64,000 nucleotides of DNA, taken from AC-38 sp033856025. Its GTDB lineage: Bacteria > Actinomycetota > Thermoleophilia > Solirubrobacterales > Solirubrobacteraceae. The notes beneath the pieces are model-generated. The model saw only the letters and a list, made by a program, of their open reading frames with translations, made no database searches and was not told the origin of the DNA. This document shows, piece after piece, positions 41,494 to 47,597 of this stretch; positions within the stretch are counted from its first letter, which is position 1; each line of letters opens with the position of its first letter. The DNA lies in the NCBI GenBank assembly GCA_033856025.1, contig JAWVFQ010000029.1, forward strand, positions 62,001 to 126,000, read 5' to 3'. Made by a program: the position numbers and the translations under genes.

Positions 41494-42347
41494 GCGTTTC
41501 CACCCAGTCACCGGGCGGCACCTTCGACCTCGGCGGCACCGTCACCGTGGCCCGCCTGGGCTACGGATCGATGCGGCTGCCGGGGCCGGGGGTGTGGGGC
41601 CCCCCGAGGGACCACGACGAGGCCATCCGGGTGCTGCGACGCGCGGTCGAGCTCGGTGTGACGTTCATCGACACCGCCGACTCCTACGGCCCGTTCGTGG
41701 CCGAGATGCTGATCCACGAGGCGCTGCACCCGTACCCCGAGGACCTGGTCATCGCCACCAAGGCCGGGCTCACGCGGTCGGGCCCCGGGGAGTGGCGTCC
41801 CGTGGGCCGCCCGGAGTACCTGCGCCAGCAGTGCGAGCTGAGCCTGCGCCACCTCGGCCTGGAGCGCATCGAGCTCTTCCAGCTGCACCGGATCGACCCC
41901 AAGGTTCCGCTGGCCGACCAGGTCGGCGAGCTCAAGCTCCTGCAGGACGAGGGGAAGATCGGCCAGATCGGCCTTTCGGAGGTCGGCATCGAGGAGCTCG
42001 AGGCGGCGCAGCAGTTCGCGCGCATCGTCTCCGTGCAGAACCTCTACAACCTGGCCAACCGCTCGGCGGACGAGCTGCTCGACCACGCCGAGGCCAACGG
42101 CATCGCGTTCATCCCGTGGTTCCCGCTGGCCACCGGCGAGCTCGCCGCGGAGGGGGGACCCCTGGCTGCGCTGGCCCGCGAGCACGGCGCGACGCCCTCG
42201 CAGCTGGCGCTCGCCTGGCTGCTGAAGCGCTCGCCGGCGATGCTCCCGATCCCCGGAACCGCAACGGTCGCCCACCTCGAGGAGAACCTGGCCGCCGCGG
42301 CCATCGAGCTCACCGAGGAGCAGTACGCCGAGCTCGCGTCCGTCTGA
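41490..42347 (+). CDS. Aldo-keto reductase
   Basis: A 285-residue aldo-keto reductase of a different subgroup from the first. FIDTADSYGPFVAE (Asp, Tyr), IATKAGLTR (Lys) and LFQLHRIDP (His) supply the tetrad; PIPGTATVAHLEENL binds NADPH. The ATG at 41490 overlaps the porter stop by four bases and a CAGGAG lies upstream. It closes the coupled gene set. Its last 38 bases overlap the convergent DedA gene. Its role may be the second step of a polyol or aldehyde conversion following uptake by the porter. Confidence 0.92.
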   Translation: MSVSTQSPGGTFDLGGTVTVARLGYGSMRLPGPGVWGPPRDHDEAIRVLRRAVELGVTFIDTADSYGPFVAEMLIHEALHPYPEDLVIATKAGLTRSGPGEWRPVGRPEYLRQQCELSLRHLGLERIELFQLHRIDPKVPLADQVGELKLLQDEGKIGQIGLSEVGIEELEAAQQFARIVSVQNLYNLANRSADELLDHAEANGIAFIPWFPLATGELAAEGGPLAALAREHGATPSQLALAWLLKRSPAMLPIPGTATVAHLEENLAAAAIELTEEQYAELASV

Positions 42348-42900
42348 CCAGGACCGCGACCGCTACGCCGACGAGGAAGGCGAGGAACAGTCCGAGGCCT
42401 ACGGACGCGGCGATGCGCTCTCCGGCCGCGCCGAGCAGGTAACCGAGGGAGCCCATGGCCAGCGCCCAGCAGATCCCGCCGAGCGCGTTCCAGAGCAGGA
42501 ACGTGCGGTAGCGCATCCGCTCCGCGCCGGCCAGCCAGGCGGCGGTCACGCGGGCCGCCGGCACGAAGCGCCCCAGGAACACGGCCTTCGGCCCGTGGCG
42601 GGCGAAGAAGCGCTCGCCGTCGGCCAGCCGCCGGCGACGCCACCCGGCCAGGGGCCCGTCGCGCTCGAGCAGCCCGCGGCCGAACTTCGCGCCGAGCAGG
42701 TAGCCCAGGTTGTCGCCGACGATCGCGGCGCCGGCCGCGACGGGGATGACCGCGGCGATCTGGAGCTGACCCTGGTGGGCCAGGACGGCCGCCGCGACCA
42801 GCGCCGTCTCGCCGGGGATCGGAACGCCCATCGACTCCATCCCGACGAAGCCCGCGAGCGCGACGTACCCCAGGTGGGCCGGCAGCTGGAGGAAGGCCAC
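42310..42900 (-). CDS. DedA-family membrane protein
   Basis: A 196-residue DedA/SNARE-associated protein with four or five hydrophobic segments. The motif GMESMGVPIPGETAL and the family box FLGRFVPAARVTAAWLAGAERM (in parts) are clear. DedA proteins act as polyprenyl-phosphate or phospholipid flippases and keep the proton gradient. It starts at GTG 42900, directly after the TAG of the response regulator with no spacer, so it is co-translated with the kinase/regulator pair. It overlaps the aldo-keto reductase 3' end by 38 bases. Confidence 0.9.
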   Translation of the reverse strand: MAFLQLPAHLGYVALAGFVGMESMGVPIPGETALVAAAVLAHQGQLQIAAVIPVAAGAAIVGDNLGYLLGAKFGRGLLERDGPLAGWRRRRLADGERFFARHGPKAVFLGRFVPAARVTAAWLAGAERMRYRTFLLWNALGGICWALAMGSLGYLLGAAGERIAASVGLGLFLAFLVGVAVAVLVRRTRARRTAPR

Positions 42901-43587
42901 CTACACGCGGATCGTGGATCGGGGCGGCGCGCCGACGGCGACCAGTCCGGTCTGGTAGGCGAGCACGACGAGCTGCGCGCGATCGTGCGCGTGGAGCTTT
43001 CGCATCGCGCGGCTGACGTGCGTCTTCGCCGTCGCCGGGCTGACGACGAGGCGCTCGGCGATCTCGAGGTTGGTCAGGCCGCCGGCCACGAGCGCCATCA
43101 CCTCGCGCTCGCGCGCCGTCAGCTCATCGACCTCGGGCGCCCAGGAGCGCCCGGTCCGGGGCAGGGCGGCGAACTCGGCGATGAGGCGGCGCGTGACGCT
43201 CGGCGAGAGCAGCGAGTCGTCGCCGGCCACGGTGCGCACCCCCTTCACGATCTCGCCGGGTTCGGTCTCCTTGACCAGGAACCCGCTCGCCCCGCAGCGA
43301 AGCGCCTCGAAGACGTGCTCGTCGCTCTCGAAGGTGGTCAGGATCAGCACCCGGGTCCCTCCGAGCTCGGGGTCCGCGACGATCCGTCGCGTCGCCTCGA
43401 CGCCGTCCACTCCCGGCATGCGGATGTCCATCAGGATCACGTCCGGGCGCAGGCTCCGGGCCTGGGCGTGGGCCGCCTCGCCGTCCGGCGCCTCGCCGAC
43501 GACCTCGATGTCTGGCTCGGCTTCCAGCAGCACTCGCAGGCCGCCGCGGATCAGCGCCTGGTCGTCGGCGATCAGGACGCGGATCAT
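42901..43587 (-). CDS. NarL/LuxR-family response regulator
   Basis: A 228-residue regulator. IADDQALIRGGL, the phosphoacceptor in VILMDIRMPGVDG (about residue 54) and GFLVKETEPGE with the Lys form the receiver. The helix-turn-helix has LTAREREVMALVAGGLTNLEIAE, in pieces, and VSPATAKTHVSRAM. The ATG at 43587 overlaps the stop of the kinase by four bases. It is transcribed with the kinase upstream and DedA immediately downstream. Confidence 0.93.
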   Translation of the reverse strand: MIRVLIADDQALIRGGLRVLLEAEPDIEVVGEAPDGEAAHAQARSLRPDVILMDIRMPGVDGVEATRRIVADPELGGTRVLILTTFESDEHVFEALRCGASGFLVKETEPGEIVKGVRTVAGDDSLLSPSVTRRLIAEFAALPRTGRSWAPEVDELTAREREVMALVAGGLTNLEIAERLVVSPATAKTHVSRAMRKLHAHDRAQLVVLAYQTGLVAVGAPPRSTIRV

Positions 43588-44279
43588 GCCGCCGCCTCGA
43601 GTGGGAGCGAGGCGCGGACGCGGAACCCGCCGAACCGCCGGGGCCCCGCTTCCAGCTCGCCTCCGACGGCGCTCGCTCGCTCGCGCATGCCGGCGATGCC
43701 GTGACCGGATCCCGCCGGCCGCGCAGGGCCGTCCTCCGCGCATCCCGGGCCGTCGTCGACGACCGCCACGGTCACGCGGTCGGGCTCGTATTTGACGGAG
43801 ACCGATGCGGAGGCCGGTCCGGCATGGCGCAGGGCGTTCGTGAGAGCTTCCTGGACGATGCGGAAGGCGGCCAGGTCGACGGACCTGGGCAGTGCCCGGG
43901 GAGGGCCGGAGATGGCGACGCGAGTGGGGAGCCCCGCGCTCGTCATCGTGGCCGCCACGGCATCGAGCCGGCCGAGCTCGTTGCGCGGCGGCTCGGACTC
44001 CGGATCGTCGACGCACCGCAGCACCCCCAGGATCGCCCGCAGCTCGCGGGAGGCCTCGGTGCTCACCGTCCTGATCGCCCGCAGGGCCTCCGCCATCTGC
44101 TCGGGGCGGTCGTCCATGACGTGCACGGCGGCGCCCGCCTGGACGTTGATCGTCGCGAAGCTGTAGGCGACGACGTCGTGCAGCTCCCGCGCGATGCGCA
44201 GGCGCTCCGCCTCGACGAGGCCGCGAGTCGCGTCCTCTGAGGCCCGTCCGGTTTCCTCCACGACGCTGGTGTAGGACAC
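43584..44279 (-). CDS. Cytoplasmic sensor histidine kinase (HisKA_3), lacking a sensor domain
   Basis: A 231-residue kinase with no transmembrane or input domain. The dimerisation box IARELHDVVAYSFAT (His about residue 34) begins almost at the start; the ATPase part has VQEALTNALRHAGP, VDDGPGCAED and GHGIAGMRERASAV. GTG 44279 is chosen; an in-frame ATG at 44357 would add residues that lie in the repeated element. Either the sensor was lost or it takes signals from a partner. The repeated upstream element begins just before the start. It pairs with the response regulator at 42901. Confidence 0.88.
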   Translation of the reverse strand: MSYTSVVEETGRASEDATRGLVEAERLRIARELHDVVAYSFATINVQAGAAVHVMDDRPEQMAEALRAIRTVSTEASRELRAILGVLRCVDDPESEPPRNELGRLDAVAATMTSAGLPTRVAISGPPRALPRSVDLAAFRIVQEALTNALRHAGPASASVSVKYEPDRVTVAVVDDGPGCAEDGPARPAGSGHGIAGMRERASAVGGELEAGPRRFGGFRVRASLPLEAAA

Positions 44280-44380
44280 CGTTGAAAGATCGCGCGCGAG
44301 CGCCCCGTTGTCTGCACGGCCAGCCCGAATCCCACAACCCCCACGGGCGGGTGGCACGACCCCCCCGCTAGCTGGAAGCG
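44274..44380. repeat. Repeated upstream element, copy 2
   Basis: The partner of 32396-32505 (36 of 45 matching bases from GATC 44288). It fills the gap between the minus-strand kinase start (44279) and the plus-strand response regulator start (44402), so either gene may use it. Downstream it carries GGGTGG-like and TAGCTGGAA blocks like copy 1. Confidence 0.6.
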
Positions 44381-44401
44381 GCTCGGGCCATAATCCCCGG
44401 A

Positions 44402-45055
44402 GTGAGCTCGCTGCGCGTGGCCCTGGCCGAGGACGACGTCCTGCTTCGGGAGGGGCTGGCCAGCCTCCTCGATCGCTCCGGGTTCGACGTGGTGGGACAG
44501 GCCGGCGACGGCGCGGAGCTGATGGCGCTCGTCCGCGAGCGGGCTCCCGCGATGGTGATCGTGGACGTCCGCATGCCCCCGTCCCACTCCACCGAGGGCC
44601 TGGAGGCGGCTCGAGCCATCCGCGAGGAGTTCCCGCAGATCGCCATCCTCGTGCTGTCGGCGCACGTGGAGGTCGAGCACGCGATGGAGCTGCTGGCCAG
44701 CGGCGAGCGCTGCGGGTACCTGCTCAAGAGCCGCGTCACCGACGTCGAGGACCTGATCGAGACGATCGAGCGGATCGCCGGAGGCGGGTCCGTCGTGGAC
44801 CCGGCGCTCGTGCAGGAGCTCGTCGCCGCCCGGCGCCGGGACGACCCGCTCGCCGAGCTCACCCCGCGCGAGCGCGAGGTGCTGAGCCTCATGGCCGAGG
44901 GACGCTCGAACGCCGGCATCGCCCACGCGCTCTGGGTCACCGAGGGGACCGTCGAGAAGCACGTCCACAGCGTCCTGTCCAAGCTGCCCCTCGCCGAGAC
45001 TCCGGACGATCACCGCCGCGTGCTGGCCGTGGTCACCTATCTCGAGGCCCGCTAG
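44402..45055 (+). CDS. NarL/LuxR-family response regulator
   Basis: A 217-residue regulator starting at GTG 44402. The receiver has LAEDDVLLREGLAS, the phosphoacceptor in MVIVDVRMPPS and CGYLLKSRVTD. A helix-turn-helix follows: LTPREREVLSLMAEGRSNAG and VTEGTVEKHVHSVL. It belongs to a common actinobacterial subgroup with the MPPTHTDEG-type loop, here MPPSHSTEG. No kinase is coupled to it; the divergent kinase at 43584 already has a partner. Its 3' end overlaps the convergent receiver gene by 23 bp. Confidence 0.93.
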   Translation: MSSLRVALAEDDVLLREGLASLLDRSGFDVVGQAGDGAELMALVRERAPAMVIVDVRMPPSHSTEGLEAARAIREEFPQIAILVLSAHVEVEHAMELLASGERCGYLLKSRVTDVEDLIETIERIAGGGSVVDPALVQELVAARRRDDPLAELTPREREVLSLMAEGRSNAGIAHALWVTEGTVEKHVHSVLSKLPLAETPDDHRRVLAVVTYLEAR

Positions 45056-45422
45056 GCGCCCCGACCGAGTCGTCGCCGAGCAGGTCCTCGACGGCGTGGG
45101 CGGACAGCTGCGCCTTGGCGATGAAGCCGATCGCCGGGCTCGAGGCGATCAGGTCCGCGAAGTCGGACTCCGCGTGCGTCGAGATCAGGATCAGGCTGGC
45201 GGAGTCGGTGCCGGCCAGTTCGCGCGCGAGGTCGAGGCCGCTGTGCGCACCGAGGTCGATGTCCACGAGCACGACGCGCGGACGCAGCTCCTGGACCTGC
45301 CGCAGAGCATCGGCCGGATTCGAGGCGACGCCGACCACCTCCAGGCCGCCCTGCTCGAGCCGGGGCCGGGCCGCGGCCAGGAACTCCGGATTGTCGTCGA
45401 CGATCAGACACCGAAGGGACAT
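45033..45422 (-). CDS. Single-domain response regulator (receiver only)
   Basis: A 129-residue receiver without output domain. LIVDDNPEFLAAA holds the acidic pair, VVLVDIDLGAHSG the phosphoacceptor Asp and IGFIAKAQLSA the conserved Lys. Stand-alone receivers of this type are phosphate shuttles or protein-interaction switches. ATG 45422 is used; it begins 21 bases after the DHA2 exporter stop on the same strand, so the two may be co-transcribed. Its end overlaps the convergent regulator gene. The C-terminal tail is only about 12 residues. Confidence 0.88.
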   Translation of the reverse strand: MSLRCLIVDDNPEFLAAARPRLEQGGLEVVGVASNPADALRQVQELRPRVVLVDIDLGAHSGLDLARELAGTDSASLILISTHAESDFADLIASSPAIGFIAKAQLSAHAVEDLLGDDSVGAPSGPRDR

Positions 45423-45442
45423 GCCGGAAGGATCGCCGGAAG

Positions 45443-46876
45443 TCACGGCGACCGCATTGCAGCTAGCTGGAGTCTCTGCCGGGCGGATCGTTCCGAGAGG
45501 GCCAGCACGGCGGCGGGCGCCAGGGCCAGGAGCGTCAGCGCGACGGCCCACGCGAACGTGTGCCCGAAGGCGGCGGTGAGGGGCTCGCCGGAGGCGGACA
45601 GCACGCGGGTCTGGTGTTGCAGGACGACCGCGAGCAGCGCCGTGCCGATGGAGCCGCCGATCCGCTGCAGGGCATTGAGCGCGCTCGTGGCCCGCGGCAC
45701 CTCGTCCGGCCGCAGCACGGCGAACGCGGCGGCCATCGCCGGCATCATCGACGAACCGATCCCGATGCCCCGGGCCACCAGGACCACGGCCAGCAGCGCA
45801 TAGGACGTGCCCGGCCCCGCCCAGACGAACGGCAGCGTGGCCAGCGTCGCGACGACCGAGCCCACGAGGACCACCGGCCCCCCGCCGATGCGATCCGTCA
45901 GCCGTCCGGCGAAGGGGATCGCGAGCGCGGCGCCGATCCCCTGTGGCGCCATCAGAAGGCCGGCCGTCAGCGCCGTCTGCCCGCGACCCACCTGGTAGTA
46001 GAGGGGGAGGACGAGCATGGCTCCGAACAGGGACGCGCCGATCAGGAAGGTCGTGGCGGCCGCGGCGCTGAAGCGGGCTGAGCGGAACAGCCGGACGTCG
46101 ATCAGCGGCCGGGCGGCGCGCAGGCCGTGACGGACGAAGAGGGCGACGAGGATCAGGCCGGCGACGATCGGGCCGAACGCGAGCGGCTCGCCGATGCCGC
46201 CCTGGCTCTCGGTCTCCGACAGGCCGAAGACGATGCCGGCCAGGCCGGGGGAGAGCAGGGCCGCGCCACGCCAGTCGAGCCGGCCGGCGTCGGCACGGCC
46301 GGACTGGGGGCTGAGGAACCGGGCGGCCAGCGCCAGCGCCACGATCGCGACGGGCACGTTGACGAAGAAGATCCAGCGCCAGGACGCGTTGTCGACGATC
46401 AGCCCCCCGATGACCGGGCCCAGGACCGGGCCCAGGAGCATCGGCGCTCCCACGACGGACATCACCCGGCCCATGTGCTGGGGACCGGCCGTCTGCGCCA
46501 GGAGGCTGATGCCGACCGGCATGATCATCCCGCCGCCCAGGCCCTGGAGGATGCGGAAGAAGATCAGCATGCCGGCCGAGGAGGCCAGCCCGCACAGGGC
46601 CGACCCGACCGCGAACAGGGCCACCGAGACCATCCACACCCGCTTCGCGCCGAAGCGCTCCGACGTCCAGCCGGCCAGGGGGATCACCAGGGCAAGGGAC
46701 AGCAGATATCCCGTGGAGACCCACTGGATGGTGGCGAGCGGCGAGTGAAGCTCGCGCGACAGCGTGTCCAGCGCGACGTTGACGATGGTCGTGTCGATGA
46801 CCGACATGACCACCCCGACGATCACGACGCCGGCCACGATGCGCGTGTGACGGTCCAGTCCGCTCATCGTGCCCAT
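45443..46876 (-). CDS. MFS multidrug exporter, DHA2 family
   Basis: A 477-residue transporter with about 14 helices. Motif A is modified (GWTSERFGAKRVW), motif C-like GPVLGPVIGGLIVDNASWRWIFFVNVP (in parts, GPVLGPVIGGLI and SWRWIFFVNVP) is typical of EmrB/QacA proton-drug antiporters. It starts at ATG 46876 or 46867. It is followed on the same strand by a stand-alone receiver. Substrate is unknown; lipophilic drugs, antibiotics or metabolites are usual for the family. Confidence 0.92.
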   Translation of the reverse strand: MGTMSGLDRHTRIVAGVVIVGVVMSVIDTTIVNVALDTLSRELHSPLATIQWVSTGYLLSLALVIPLAGWTSERFGAKRVWMVSVALFAVGSALCGLASSAGMLIFFRILQGLGGGMIMPVGISLLAQTAGPQHMGRVMSVVGAPMLLGPVLGPVIGGLIVDNASWRWIFFVNVPVAIVALALAARFLSPQSGRADAGRLDWRGAALLSPGLAGIVFGLSETESQGGIGEPLAFGPIVAGLILVALFVRHGLRAARPLIDVRLFRSARFSAAAATTFLIGASLFGAMLVLPLYYQVGRGQTALTAGLLMAPQGIGAALAIPFAGRLTDRIGGGPVVLVGSVVATLATLPFVWAGPGTSYALLAVVLVARGIGIGSSMMPAMAAAFAVLRPDEVPRATSALNALQRIGGSIGTALLAVVLQHQTRVLSASGEPLTAAFGHTFAWAVALTLLALAPAAVLALSERSARQRLQLAAMRSP

Positions 46877-46926
46877 GGTCGCGGAGCGACTGGCCGATGT
46901 CGTCGGCCGCGGGCGGGCTCTGGCGC

Positions 46927-47028
46927 CTACTCCCCGCGCCGTACCGCCGGCGTGCGAAAGCGCATGTAGACCACGCGCGAGCCGAACGTCCGCGTCTCGA
47001 CCAGCTCCAGATCGATCCTCGCTTTCAC
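46927..47028 (-). pseudogene. C-terminal remnant of a dihydrofolate reductase/RibD-like gene
   Basis: The minus-strand frame that ends at TAG 46927 encodes RIDLELVETRTFGSRVVYMR and then FRTPAVRRGE. This resembles the last strands of DHFR/RibD C-terminal domain proteins (LELVESRTFGSGVVYLRY-like). Upstream the frame is unrelated and there is no start or catalytic part. It is a short broken gene end next to the DHA2 exporter. Confidence 0.5.
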
Positions 47029-47082
47029 GCGGAGCGGCCGTCCCGGTGGACGGCCGCTGCCGGGTGCTCGTCGTCGCGTGCC

Positions 47083-47487
47083 CTATGAGGTGCCCGTGAC
47101 CTTGAAGTCCGGGCTGACGAAGATGTGGTGCTGGCCGTTGGTGCCGGGGCCGATCCTGTGGACGGCGTAGGAGCCGTCACTCAGCTTCAGCACGCGGTTA
47201 ACGGTTCCCTGCGGGTACTTGGCGACCGCGGCGGCCTTGGCCTTGTCGGCCGCGGCTCCGGTGATGATCGTCCCGGTCCCGGGACGCCAGTTCCGCGGCA
47301 CCTGGCCGATCGTCGGCCCCTGGCTACCGCCACGTGGGGCCTGACGCGATTGCGCCGGGGGCGTCCCCGTCGCGGCGCCTGACGCGGTGTTGGTCGAACT
47401 CGAGTTGCCGATCGCGAAGGCGCCGACCGCGACCGCGATGGCCGCGGCGCCGGCGGTGATGGACATGGTGAGCTTTCGGGTGAACAC
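47083..47487 (-). CDS. Secreted PepSY-like small protein
   Basis: A 134-residue protein. A signal peptide (MSITAGAAAIAVAVGAFAIG) is followed by a Thr/Ser/Pro/Gln linker and a C-terminal PepSY-like unit: AAVAKYPQGTVNRVLKLSDGSYAVHRI and HHIFVSPDFKVTG, each read in short parts. PepSY domains inhibit proteases or bind them outside the cell. GTG 47487 has AGGAG eight bases before; ATG 47466 is an alternative. The ribosome binding site lies at the foot of a perfect hairpin. It is downstream of the large PAS/GAF kinase on the same strand. Confidence 0.83.
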   Translation of the reverse strand: MFTRKLTMSITAGAAAIAVAVGAFAIGNSSSTNTASGAATGTPPAQSRQAPRGGSQGPTIGQVPRNWRPGTGTIITGAAADKAKAAAVAKYPQGTVNRVLKLSDGSYAVHRIGPGTNGQHHIFVSPDFKVTGTS

Positions 47488-47497
47488 TGGGAGAACT

Positions 47498-47516
47498 CCT
47501 CTGTCGGTGACAGAGG
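47498..47516 (-). promoter_or_regulatory. Hairpin that includes the ribosome binding site of the PepSY-like gene
   Basis: A perfect 8-bp stem, CCTCTGTC and GACAGAGG, around a 3-base loop. On the minus strand the 3' arm ends in the GAGG of the GAGGAG ribosome site, 8 bases before GTG 47487. In RNA it could hide the site; in DNA it could be an operator. Confidence 0.5.
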
Positions 47517-47597
47517 GAGGGTGGCCGCCGGCGCTGGGGCTGCGCTGGGACAAGGCTTGGAGGTTCCTGGGAGCCGGCGAGCTGCTGGAGCGTACGG

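Noticed and set aside
45443..45490. AGCTAGCTGCAATG on the minus strand resembling the TAGCTGCAA block of the repeated upstream element
   Set aside because: It encodes the last codons of the DHA2 exporter and the rest of the element is absent, so chance is likelier.
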